A stretch of 49,115 nucleotides of DNA. It comes from Oscillospiraceae bacterium (GTDB taxonomy: Bacteria; Bacillota; Clostridia; Oscillospirales; Oscillospiraceae). Under the pieces are notes generated by a model, which was given only the letters and a program-made list of their open reading frames with translations, was not told the origin of the DNA and did not search any database. This document shows, one piece after another, positions 15,138 to 22,576 of the stretch. The stretch covers positions 1 through 49,115 of the forward strand of contig JAFRLZ010000006.1 in assembly GCA_017430985.1 (NCBI GenBank), given 5' to 3'. The position numbers were made by a program, and so were the translations under genes. Positions within the stretch are counted from its first letter, which is position 1, and each line of letters begins with the position of its first letter.

Positions 15138-15812
15138 TCACGCCGCCGCCTTTTTCCTTGCGTAAAGCAGGAAGAAGAGCGCCATGCAGACTTCCCCGAA
15201 CATACTGATGTAGAAGATCAGGTCGAAATTGCCGGTAGCCGGACCGAGCGCGGAGAACAGGAACATCAGGAACCCGGCCAGGAAGAGCGCCGGGGTCTTC
15301 TGCTTGATCCAGACGACGATGCCGGCAAGGATCAGCGGCACGACCGTGCCGTAGCTCAGCACGCTGCTGACGGCCTGCGCCCAGCCGGGCGTGGCGTCCC
15401 CGGAGGTATAGCGCACGATACCGGCCACCTGCTGCGCCGACAGCACCGTGGCAAAGCCCTCGGCGATCCCGAGGGCGATCAGCACGCCGGTGAAGACCCA
15501 GACGATCGTCTTCCAGGTCTTGTTGAAATTCAGCGCGTAGGCGCAGATCGGGAAGAGCAGCGGGATCAGCGCGCCGTGGAACACGAAGCGGAAGCGGCTG
15601 AGCGCCGAGAGCAGCGCCCCTTCGCGCAGCACCGTGCCGCAGGCGAGGATGAGCGCGTCATAAAAAAGGCCGAGCACGACCAGCGCCGTCAGGAGATACA
15701 GGGGCTCCTTCGTACGCTTCCAGCCGCGCCAGGCCAGCAGTATGAACAGCAGATGGATCGCCGCGATGACCCAGAGCATCACGGGGCAGGAGGCCAGGAG
15801 CATGGATCTCAT
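15138..15812 (-). CDS. Hypothetical seven-helix membrane protein
   Basis: 224 residues from ATG 15812, with GGAAAGGA upstream; an earlier in-frame ATG at 15875 overlaps the promoter and is rejected. About seven hydrophobic helices, with a WRGWKRTKEP cytosolic loop after the first and a KTWKT loop in the middle. No recognised domain. It is the first gene of the operon, 47 bases before the flavin-fold gene. The two membrane proteins of this operon may form a carrier or electron-transfer subunit with the reductase, but nothing in the sequence decides this. Confidence 0.75.
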   Translation of the reverse strand: MRSMLLASCPVMLWVIAAIHLLFILLAWRGWKRTKEPLYLLTALVVLGLFYDALILACGTVLREGALLSALSRFRFVFHGALIPLLFPICAYALNFNKTWKTIVWVFTGVLIALGIAEGFATVLSAQQVAGIVRYTSGDATPGWAQAVSSVLSYGTVVPLILAGIVVWIKQKTPALFLAGFLMFLFSALGPATGNFDLIFYISMFGEVCMALFFLLYARKKAAA

Positions 15813-15846
15813 GTCTATCGTCCTTTCCGCTTTCTTTGTGATTCCA

Positions 15847-15875
15847 ATTATATCCTTTTTTCCCAGCTCCGTCAA
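15847..15875 (-). promoter_or_regulatory. Promoter of the DUF1295 operon
   Basis: On the minus strand, TTGACG (15870-15875), 17-base spacer, consensus TATAAT (15847-15852). Confidence 0.85.
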
Positions 15876-15931
15876 GGACGTGCGCTCCTCTCTGCGGGAT
15901 CCTTCTTTCCGTCGGGCTGTGTGATTTATCC

Positions 15932-15960
15932 TTGCAAACGAAGCTTACAAACGATATAAT
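15932..15960 (+). promoter_or_regulatory. Promoter of the VTC/DUF4956 operon
   Basis: TTGCAA (15932-15937), 17-base spacer, TATAAT (15955-15960). It is divergent from the promoter at 15847-15875. Confidence 0.82.
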
Positions 15961-15997
15961 TATGTGTTGTATGCTTTTCCGGGAGGGAGATGAGAAC

Positions 15998-16675
15998 TTG
16001 GACGTCCGATATCGGCACGAATGGAAGCACGAGATCAGCTACACCGACCTGCTGTGCATCCGCCAGCGCCTTCGCGCCGTGGCGGAGAGCGATCCCCACG
16101 CCGTTGACGGCAGATATTTCATTCGCAGCCTCTACTTCGACAACGCCGACGACAAGGCGCTGCGCGAGAAGATCGACGGCCTGAACCGCCGGGAGAAGTT
16201 CCGTATCCGCTATTATAACGGCGACCCCTCCGTGATCCATCTGGAAAAGAAATGCAAGCTCAACGGGCTCGGCGCCAAGTTCAGCGCGCCGCTGAGCGCG
16301 GCGGAGGCGCAGAAGATCGTGGACAGCGAGCTTGACTGGATGCCGGAGAGCGACCGCCCGCTCGTGCAGGAGCTCTACAGCAAGATGCGCTCCCAGGGCC
16401 TGCGGCCGAAGACCATCGTGGACTACACGCGCGAGCCCTTCATCTACCGCCCGGGCAACGTGCGCGTCACCTTCGACTATGACATCCGCACAGGGCTCGA
16501 CTGCACGGACTTTCTGGATCCGGACTGCGTCACGGTCCCGGCCGGCGACGCGCCGATCCTGCTCGAGGTCAAGTGGGACGAGTTTCTTCCCTCGATCATC
16601 CGCGACGCCGTACAGACCCCCGGTCGGCACGCCGCCGCCTTTTCCAAATACGCACAATGCCGCATCTACGGATAA
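15998..16675 (+). CDS. VTC-domain polyphosphate polymerase
   Basis: 225 residues from TTG 15998, chosen because GGGAGGGAGATGAG precedes it; ATG 15962 is only two bases past the -10 box. The whole chain is a VTC tunnel domain, which in yeast Vtc4 polymerises phosphate from ATP into polyphosphate. Expected basic and acidic positions are present: RHEWKHEIS at the start, SLYFDN, REKFRIRYY, HLEKKCK, DYTREPF, RVTFDYDIR and LLEVKWDEFLP. There are no membrane helices; the downstream DUF4956 protein may supply them. It is the first gene of a three-gene unit. The activity is predicted from the family and has not been shown for this type of cluster to my knowledge. Confidence 0.88.
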   Translation: MDVRYRHEWKHEISYTDLLCIRQRLRAVAESDPHAVDGRYFIRSLYFDNADDKALREKIDGLNRREKFRIRYYNGDPSVIHLEKKCKLNGLGAKFSAPLSAAEAQKIVDSELDWMPESDRPLVQELYSKMRSQGLRPKTIVDYTREPFIYRPGNVRVTFDYDIRTGLDCTDFLDPDCVTVPAGDAPILLEVKWDEFLPSIIRDAVQTPGRHAAAFSKYAQCRIYG

Positions 16676-16709
16676 CGGGAACTTTCAGAGATAAAAGGAG
16701 CAAGCAGCC

Positions 16710-17381
16710 ATGACTTTCAGCGATATTTTCAAGTCCAGCTTTCTGGACAATGTGAACGCCGTCACCATCCTGGATATGGTGCTGGCGCTGGTCCTGGCCT
16801 TTGGCCTTGGCCTGTTCATCTTTTTCATCTACAAAAAGACCTACGCCGGCGTGATGTACTCCTCCGGTTTCGGGGTGACGCTTGTCGCGCTGACGATGAT
16901 CACGACGCTCGTGATCCTCGCCGTCACCTCCAACGTTGTGCTGTCGCTCGGCATGGTGGGCGCGCTATCGATTGTGCGTTTCCGCACCGCCATCAAGGAG
17001 CCTCTGGACATCGCCTTCCTCTTCTGGGCGATCGCCGCGGGCATCGTGCTGGCGGCGGGCATGATCCCGCTGGCCGTGTTCGGCAGTGTGCTGATCGGCG
17101 TGATCCTTCTGATTTTCGCCAATCGCCGCTCCGACACCAAGCCCTTCATCGTCGTGCTTCGCTGTGACGATCACGAGAGCGAAGAGAAGGCGCTCGCCTT
17201 CCTCCGCAAGCAGACAAAGCGCTGCTCCGTCAAAAGTAAGAGCGCGCAGAAAGGCTCCGTCGAGCTCAACCTTGAGGTGCGGCTGCTCGACGACAACACC
17301 GACTTCATCAACGCCCTGTCCGACATGGCCGGCGTGCAGAGCGCCGTCCTGGTCAGCTACAACGGGGACTATATGGGCTGA
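16710..17381 (+). CDS. DUF4956 domain-containing membrane protein
   Basis: 223 residues from ATG 16710 after AAAAGGAGCAAGCAGCC. Four hydrophobic helices fill residues 18-140. Between helices three and four lies the conserved family segment MVGALSIVRFRTAIKEP, a basic loop near the membrane. Residues 145-223 form a cytosolic alpha/beta domain (FIVVLRCDDHE...GSVELNLEVRLLDDN). The 34-base gap to the VTC gene shows co-transcription. The pairing of VTC and DUF4956 recurs in many bacteria, so this may be the membrane channel or anchor for polyphosphate chains; function is unproven. Confidence 0.88.
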   Translation: MTFSDIFKSSFLDNVNAVTILDMVLALVLAFGLGLFIFFIYKKTYAGVMYSSGFGVTLVALTMITTLVILAVTSNVVLSLGMVGALSIVRFRTAIKEPLDIAFLFWAIAAGIVLAAGMIPLAVFGSVLIGVILLIFANRRSDTKPFIVVLRCDDHESEEKALAFLRKQTKRCSVKSKSAQKGSVELNLEVRLLDDNTDFINALSDMAGVQSAVLVSYNGDYMG

Positions 17382-17388
17382 CGTCGGA

Positions 17389-17415
17389 GCAAAACCCGCT
17401 GCGCCGGGCTTTTGC
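17389..17415 (+). other. Inverted repeat between DUF4956 and Cthe_2159 genes
   Basis: GCAAAACCCG pairs imperfectly with CGGGCTTTTGC around a GC-rich loop. It may be a processing or partial termination hairpin setting the level of the third gene. No T run ends it cleanly. Confidence 0.45.
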
Positions 17416-17488
17416 CGAAGCTTTGTGAGCGGAGCAAAGTTCTCCTTTTCCCGCGTATCCCTCTATCTGTACTTATGAGGTTTTTCTC

Positions 17489-19357
17489 ATGTCAACGCAC
17501 AAAAACTTTGATAAGATCTGCGTTGCCGTCCTCGTCCTCACGCTGTTTCTCACCGTTTTGTTCATGAACGGCCGCCGTCTCGGCATCGAGGTCGTCGTGG
17601 ACGAAGACGACGAGGCCCATTCCGGCGCGGTCTACTTTACCGCCAACGACCTCAACGGCAACTGGGACAGCAGCGAGGCCACCGTCATCACCCTCGAGGG
17701 CGAGAGCGCATCGGTCTCCGGGAAGGGCGCCTATGTCTACCGGAGCGACGTGTTCATCAACTCGGCGGGCCTGTACGTGCTCTCCGGCGAGCTGACGGAC
17801 GGCCGCATCGTCGTCGATGCCCGCAACAGCTCCAAGGTCTGGCTGCTGTTCGACGGCGTGTCGCTCAATTGCTCGGACGACGCCTGTCTGCGCGTGGAGC
17901 AGGCCGACAAGGTCTTCCTGACGCTGGCCGAGGGTTCCGAGAACAGCATGAGCGGCGCGGTGGTTTTTTCCGACGCTGCAGCGGCCGACGGAACGGACGG
18001 CGTGATCTACGCGCATGACGATCTGACGATCAACGGCGGCGGCCGGCTCACGGTGAACGCCTGGTATCGCCATGGGATCGTCGCCAAGGACGACCTGGTC
18101 ATCACCGGCGGCACGATCATAGTCAAATCTCAGGCCGACGGCATCCGCGCCAACGACAGTCTGCGCGTCTGCGGCGCCGAGATCATGGTGGAGGCCGGTG
18201 ACGACGGCATCGCGGTCGCCGGAGAGGGCGGCTACCTGTACCTCGAGTCCGGCAGCTTCACGGTCATTTCGGAGGACGACGCGCTCTCCGCCGTCGGCCC
18301 GCTCATGATCGCCGGGGGCGACTTAACGCTCACGCCCGTCGGCGATGCCATCCGCTCGGATACAGCCGTATATCTTGCGGGCGGGACCGTGTTCATCGAC
18401 AATTGCTACGAGGGCGTCGAGGCGCCCGTCATCGAGCTTTCCGGCGGCGACGTGGTCATCTACCCGCGCGACGACGGCTTCAACGCCAGCGCGTCCGCTA
18501 TCAGCGGGAGCACGCGGCCGCAGGTCCTCATCCGCGGCGGCGCGCTCACCATCGTCAACGAAACGGCGCAGGACTCCGACGGCATCGACTCCAACGGCGA
18601 CATTGTTATCAGCGGCGGCGTCATCCGCGTCAGCCTGCCCGGCAGCGGCATCAACAACGCCATCGACTGCGGCAGCGAAAGCGGGGGCACATGCGAGATC
18701 AGCGGTGGAAGCGTGATCGCCTGCGGCAGCTCGAGCATGGCCGAAGGCTTTGACGAGAGCTCGACTCAGTGCTCGATCTTCTATGCTCTGAACGCCCCGC
18801 GCGCCGCCGGAACGGCTGTCAGCCTCACCGACGCTTCCGGGGAAACGCTTCTGAGCTGGGACGTCCCCTGCAGCTTCTCCTCGCTGACGCTCAGCGCTCC
18901 CGAGCTGCTGCTCGGCGAAAGCTATACGCTGCACCTTGGCGACACGAGCGAGGACTTCACCGTCAGCGGCTCTGTCACCGCGCTCGGCTCACAGAGCGCT
19001 GCGGGCGGCCTCCCCGGCATGGGCGGGATGGGTATGCCCGCGCCGCCCTCTGACGGAGCTTTCCCCGGCGGCGACACGCCCGGCATGGGCGAACGCCCGG
19101 AGCTCCCCGAGGGCGGCTTCCCGGAAGGGGACGCGCCGCCCTCTGACGGAGCTTTCCCCGGCGCACCGCCTGATATGGGCGACCGGCCCGAGCCGCCCGG
19201 CAGCGCCACTCCTCTTGCCCCCGGCGGGGAGAACGCGGGCGCGGCGGCCTCCGCGGCCGTGACGGTCGACGTCTCGACCTGGCTGCTCATCGGGGCGGCC
19301 GCGCTGATCCTGGCACTCGGCATCCTGCTCGGCGCGAGGTTCGAGCCGAAGGAATAA
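17489..19357 (+). CDS. Cthe_2159-family carbohydrate-binding beta-helix protein
   Basis: 622 residues from ATG 17489 (GAGG 8 bases upstream). An N-terminal signal anchor (VAVLVLTLFLTVLFM) leads to a right-handed beta-helix of about residues 45-490, with many Asp/Asn/Gly turns such as DGIRANDSL, DDGIAVAGEG and DGIDSNGDI. These are the pattern of the Cthe_2159 (DUF4353) family, whose founding member binds acidic polysaccharide and calcium. A Pro/Gly/Met low-complexity stretch follows (about 505-580, PSDGAFPGG repeated). A C-terminal membrane helix (WLLIGAAALILALGILLG) ends in a short charged tail. The protein should be held at the cell surface. As third gene of the VTC unit it may handle polyphosphate or wall polymer; this is inference. 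Confidence 0.85.
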   Translation: MSTHKNFDKICVAVLVLTLFLTVLFMNGRRLGIEVVVDEDDEAHSGAVYFTANDLNGNWDSSEATVITLEGESASVSGKGAYVYRSDVFINSAGLYVLSGELTDGRIVVDARNSSKVWLLFDGVSLNCSDDACLRVEQADKVFLTLAEGSENSMSGAVVFSDAAAADGTDGVIYAHDDLTINGGGRLTVNAWYRHGIVAKDDLVITGGTIIVKSQADGIRANDSLRVCGAEIMVEAGDDGIAVAGEGGYLYLESGSFTVISEDDALSAVGPLMIAGGDLTLTPVGDAIRSDTAVYLAGGTVFIDNCYEGVEAPVIELSGGDVVIYPRDDGFNASASAISGSTRPQVLIRGGALTIVNETAQDSDGIDSNGDIVISGGVIRVSLPGSGINNAIDCGSESGGTCEISGGSVIACGSSSMAEGFDESSTQCSIFYALNAPRAAGTAVSLTDASGETLLSWDVPCSFSSLTLSAPELLLGESYTLHLGDTSEDFTVSGSVTALGSQSAAGGLPGMGGMGMPAPPSDGAFPGGDTPGMGERPELPEGGFPEGDAPPSDGAFPGAPPDMGDRPEPPGSATPLAPGGENAGAAASAAVTVDVSTWLLIGAAALILALGILLGARFEPKE

Positions 19358-19360
19358 AAG

Positions 19361-19405
19361 AAGGACGGACGGCGCAGCCTCTCTTGCTGCGCCGCCCGTC
19401 TTCTG
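19361..19405 (+). terminator. Terminator of the VTC operon
   Basis: GACGGACGGCGCAGC pairs with GCTGCGCCGCCCGTC, with one mismatch, and is followed by TTCTGTT. The next promoter overlaps its right arm. Confidence 0.8.
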
Positions 19406-19412
19406 TTATAAT
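19384..19412 (+). promoter_or_regulatory. Promoter of the Pro/Glu-rich lipoprotein gene
   Basis: TTGCTG (19384-19389), 17-base spacer, TATAAT (19407-19412), lying inside the preceding terminator. Confidence 0.7.
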
Positions 19413-19458
19413 GATTTTAATGGATCCCGCGAAGTCAAAACCCGAGGGAGGTCTTTCC

Positions 19459-20352
19459 ATGAAACGCGCGCTCGCCCTGTTGCTCACTCTGTTCACGCTC
19501 TTTTCGCTCGCCGCCTGCGGCGGGTCGGCGGAGCTGCCCGTATCCGAGACCGCCGCGCCGGAAACACCGGCCGTCACGCCGGAACCTGCGCCCGAAGCTG
19601 TGCCGGAACCCACGCCCGAACCCACGCCCGAACCCACGCCGGAGCCTGTGCCGGAACTCACGCCCGAGCCGACGCCGGAGATCGCGGACGAGGGCGTCCC
19701 CCTCGCCTTCACCGACACGCAGCAGTACGAGGCGAACATCTTTCTGAGCAATTTCTCCGAGCAGGGCTTCTGCAGCGCCCCCTCCGCCCGCTTCGACTCC
19801 GCCGACACGAGCGTCGCGCGGCTGTTCGCCTTCGCCCATCTCTGGGCCAAGATCAACCGCCGCTCCGCGATCGCCTACGAGGGCAGCTACGAGACCATGA
19901 CGCGCGGCGATTTCATCGACATCGTCGATCGCTATTTCGATCTCAATCAGGTCCCGGAGCCGACCGAGGGCAAGGACTACTCCGCCGAACTCGGCATGGG
20001 CAACTACGACTGGGATCACTGCTGGTATTCCGGCGGCCGCTTCTACTATCCCGCGGCCGACGGCGAGAGCTACACCGGTTTCAGCGTCGTGAACGAGGCG
20101 CGCGGGCTGTCCGACGGGCATGTGCTGCTGTCCTTCACGGTCTATGAGCTGGACCTCCAGATCTATTGGGACAACAACGGTATCCCCGGCCTGTACTACC
20201 GTCTCTCGCCCGGCGAGGCCGCGCAGCGCGCGGCGCTCGGCGAGATCACGGCCATGCGCACCGGCCGGGCGCTCTGCGTCCCCTTCCGTCTGGAAGCCTC
20301 CGGGCGCGAGAGCTACCGGCTCGTCAGCTACGAGCTCGACCCCCTGGACTGA
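19459..20352 (+). CDS. Lipoprotein with Pro-Glu repeat linker
   Basis: 297 residues from ATG 19459 after GGGAGGTCTTTCC. A lipoprotein signal ends in LFSLAAC near residue 20. Residues 30-75 are a P-E-P-T-type low-complexity linker that would hold the domain away from the membrane or span the wall; the underlying DNA is a short repeat of ACGCCCGAACCC units. The globular part from about residue 80 (FTDTQQYEANIFLSNFSEQG...) contains an AHLWAKINRR helix and a YDWDHCWYSGGRFYYP segment. This type is found as surface lipoproteins in gut Clostridia; I cannot name a function. It is monocistronic. Confidence 0.78.
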   Translation: MKRALALLLTLFTLFSLAACGGSAELPVSETAAPETPAVTPEPAPEAVPEPTPEPTPEPTPEPVPELTPEPTPEIADEGVPLAFTDTQQYEANIFLSNFSEQGFCSAPSARFDSADTSVARLFAFAHLWAKINRRSAIAYEGSYETMTRGDFIDIVDRYFDLNQVPEPTEGKDYSAELGMGNYDWDHCWYSGGRFYYPAADGESYTGFSVVNEARGLSDGHVLLSFTVYELDLQIYWDNNGIPGLYYRLSPGEAAQRAALGEITAMRTGRALCVPFRLEASGRESYRLVSYELDPLD

Positions 20353-20370
20353 TACGCTCCTCTGAACAGC

Positions 20371-20403
20371 AAAGACCCGGCGCCTAAAAGGCGCCGGGTC
20401 TTT
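20371..20403. terminator. Bidirectional terminator between convergent genes
   Basis: AAAGACCCGGCGCC and its perfect complement (20390-20403) form a 14-bp stem with A and T ends, serving both the lipoprotein gene and the minus-strand zinc-ribbon gene. Confidence 0.92.
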
Positions 20404-20406
20404 CGT

Positions 20407-21348
20407 TCACCAGTCGCTGTCCCAGTCGGAGCCGCCGCTGTCCCAGTCGGAGCCGCCCCAGTCCCAGTCATAGTCGTCGTCCCAGTCGCTGTCGTAATCG
20501 TCGTAGCTGTAATCGTAGTCGTAGTCATAATCGCTGCCGTACGAGCTCGAGGAGCCGGCATCCGGATCATAGTAGCCGCTGCTGTAGAAGCTGTCGATCC
20601 CGTAGTCGTCGGAATAGGAGCTGGACTCGTAGTATTCCGAATAGTTGTTTTCGAGCTCGTCGTCTACGTCGGTCAGGATCCAGTCGGACAGCACGTCGTC
20701 ATAGGCGTACCACTGGTCGTTCTGGCTGTAGTAATAGTTGCCGTTATAGTTGTAATAGCCCTGTCCCGGCCGCTTGTCGCCGATCTGGCTGTAGATCATG
20801 CAGAAGACGATGAAGCCGACGATGATCCACAGCAGGGGGCGCCTTTTCCTGCGGCGGCGGGAGCTGACGCCGCGCGCTCTCTGACCGCTCCCGCTCCGGG
20901 TCTGATAAGAGCCGCTCGGGTAGTTGTAGGGGTTGTTCGGGTTTTTATAACGGTCGCGCGCGGGCGCGCCCCGGCTCGCCTGATAGCTGCGCTGCTGGGC
21001 GACCTCGCTTTTGAGCTTCTGATAGATCTCGTTGACGGCGTAGGCCTCGTCCGTGCCGCGGTAACGCACCGCGCGGCTGCCGTCGGACTTGTTCTTGTAC
21101 ACGACGAAGCAGCCGTCCCCGTCCCGGTAGACGCCGTAGGCGCGGGGCCCGCGGTAGTCCTGGCCGAGGAAAAAGCGCATCCGCTCCAGCGGCAGAGAGC
21201 GCGCCGCGCAGAAGGCCTTGAGCTCTTCGATCGTCTTCGGCACGCCAGAGCCGCTGCGCTGCATCTGATTGTTCGGCGCGCCGCACTGCGGGCAGGCGGC
21301 GTCCGTGTCTTCGATAAAGTTGCCGCAGTATTCGCATTTCACTCGCAT
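20407..21348 (-). CDS. Zinc-ribbon membrane protein with Asp/Tyr/Trp/Ser-rich tail
   Basis: 313 residues from ATG 21348 after GGGAAGGAGCTTTATC. An N-terminal ribbon (CEYCG...CPQCG, residues 5-23) is followed by a small cytosolic domain (KTIEELKAFCAARSLPLERMRFFLGQ-like, residues 38-115). A basic linker (SSRRRRKRRP) precedes one membrane helix (LLWIIVGFIVFCMIYS, about 172-188). The outer part is extraordinary: Tyr/Asn/Gln-rich, then a run of Asp alternating with Tyr, Ser and Trp to the very end. A basic-before-membrane order puts the ribbon inside and the acidic tail outside. It lies 38 bases after the GGDEF gene in the same direction, so the two are likely co-transcribed. Function unknown. Confidence 0.8.
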   Translation of the reverse strand: MRVKCEYCGNFIEDTDAACPQCGAPNNQMQRSGSGVPKTIEELKAFCAARSLPLERMRFFLGQDYRGPRAYGVYRDGDGCFVVYKNKSDGSRAVRYRGTDEAYAVNEIYQKLKSEVAQQRSYQASRGAPARDRYKNPNNPYNYPSGSYQTRSGSGQRARGVSSRRRRKRRPLLWIIVGFIVFCMIYSQIGDKRPGQGYYNYNGNYYYSQNDQWYAYDDVLSDWILTDVDDELENNYSEYYESSSYSDDYGIDSFYSSGYYDPDAGSSSSYGSDYDYDYDYSYDDYDSDWDDDYDWDWGGSDWDSGGSDWDSDW

Positions 21349-21386
21349 GATAAAGCTCCTTCCCGGCAGATCCCGGTTTGTCCCCT

Positions 21387-22343
21387 TTACCGCTCGTCCG
21401 CCTTCAGCCGCTTTTTGTCCTCGTACATGGCCGCGTCCGCCCGCCGGAACACATCCGAAAAGGCGGCGTCATGCTGCGGGTCATAATCGGCCAGACCGCA
21501 GGCGATGATCACGCCGCCGGAGGCCTCGCGCTCCCGGTTGCTCTCCGCGAAGATCTCCATGAGCCTGTCACGCCCGGCATGGTCAGCCCCGCTGAGGATC
21601 ACGGTGAACTCGTCCCCGCCGGTGCGGTAGACCGGGCTGTGCTTGAAGATGTTGCAGATGATCCGGCAGGCCCCGCGGATGTGCTCGTCGCCCGCCTGAT
21701 GGCCGAGCGTGTCGTTGATGTGCTTGAGCCCGTTCGGGTCGCACTCGACCACGGAGAAGGGCTGCGCCTTCCCCTGTCCGATCAGCTGATCCCAGCGCTT
21801 TTCCGCCTCGAGAAAGGCATATTTGCTCTTGACGCCGGTGAGCGCGTCGCGGTTGACCTGCTCTCTGGCAAGGATGAGCTCCTGCTCACGCTTGATCTGC
21901 GCGTCGACGTTGCTGACGCCGACGACGATGTGGCTGCTGTCATCCTCGCTGTCCATGCGGGTGATCTTCATGCTGACATACTGCGGCGCGCCGTCGATGA
22001 GCATGCGGTAGGTCAGGGTAAAGGAGCTGCTGCGCTCCAGCGCGGCAAGCAGCTTCTCCTTTGTGAACGCGCTCAGGAAGCCCTCCAGATCGGCCGGATA
22101 GCAGCGCTGCTCCATGTCCCGGCGCATCCGGGCGAAGAAATCCTCCCCGCCCCGCTCGATATCGAACGCGCGATCGGCCCCGCGGGGGTCGTATTCGATG
22201 TAGCGGCCGCTGTCCGTGTCGACGTAATAGATGCAGAAATAGTCCGCAGCCAGCGCCCTGGCGATGCGGGAATAGACGGCTGCGCTCTGCCGCTCGTCGG
22301 CACAGCCGTTCGCATCGAAGATCGTATCCCGGTTTTTGAGCAT
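21387..22343 (-). CDS. Diguanylate cyclase with N-terminal PAS-like region
   Basis: 318 residues from ATG 22343 after GGGGAGGCGCTTCC. Residues 20-155 look like a PAS-type sensor ending in IVVGVSNVDAQIKREQE, with a signalling helix to about 165. The GGDEF domain covers 166-315, with DALTG, CDPNGLKHIND and an intact GGDEF at 242-246. It makes cyclic di-GMP from two GTP. The inhibitory RxxD site expected at residues 233-236 is absent, so product feedback at that site is unlikely. There is no membrane segment, so the sensor is cytosolic. The following gene encodes an acidic-tailed membrane protein that could be an output of the same signal. Confidence 0.93.
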   Translation of the reverse strand: MLKNRDTIFDANGCADERQSAAVYSRIARALAADYFCIYYVDTDSGRYIEYDPRGADRAFDIERGGEDFFARMRRDMEQRCYPADLEGFLSAFTKEKLLAALERSSSFTLTYRMLIDGAPQYVSMKITRMDSEDDSSHIVVGVSNVDAQIKREQELILAREQVNRDALTGVKSKYAFLEAEKRWDQLIGQGKAQPFSVVECDPNGLKHINDTLGHQAGDEHIRGACRIICNIFKHSPVYRTGGDEFTVILSGADHAGRDRLMEIFAESNREREASGGVIIACGLADYDPQHDAAFSDVFRRADAAMYEDKKRLKADER

Positions 22344-22395
22344 GGAAGCGCCTCCCCGCGCCGCCCTTTGCGGCGGCATACATCATATCGATATT

Positions 22396-22424
22396 ATCAT
22401 AGCATATCTCTCCCGTATCTTCAA
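22396..22424 (-). promoter_or_regulatory. Promoter of the diguanylate cyclase operon
   Basis: Minus-strand TTGAAG (22419-22424), 17-base spacer, TATGAT (22396-22401). Confidence 0.7.
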
Positions 22425-22480
22425 CGAGTTTTCCCCGACGCGCGTGAAATCGGTTTAAGACTTCTTAAGGGCTCCGCCGG

Positions 22481-22508
22481 TTGACAAGCGACGCTCGTGT
22501 GCTATGGT
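22481..22508 (+). promoter_or_regulatory. Promoter of the beta-helix lipoprotein gene
   Basis: Consensus TTGACA (22481-22486), 16-base spacer, TATGGT (22503-22508). Confidence 0.75.
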
Positions 22509-22576
22509 AACAGCATAGGGACCGCAATCGTTATCTGCCGCCGTATACGGCGAAACGCTGAAAGATCGGAGCGATC

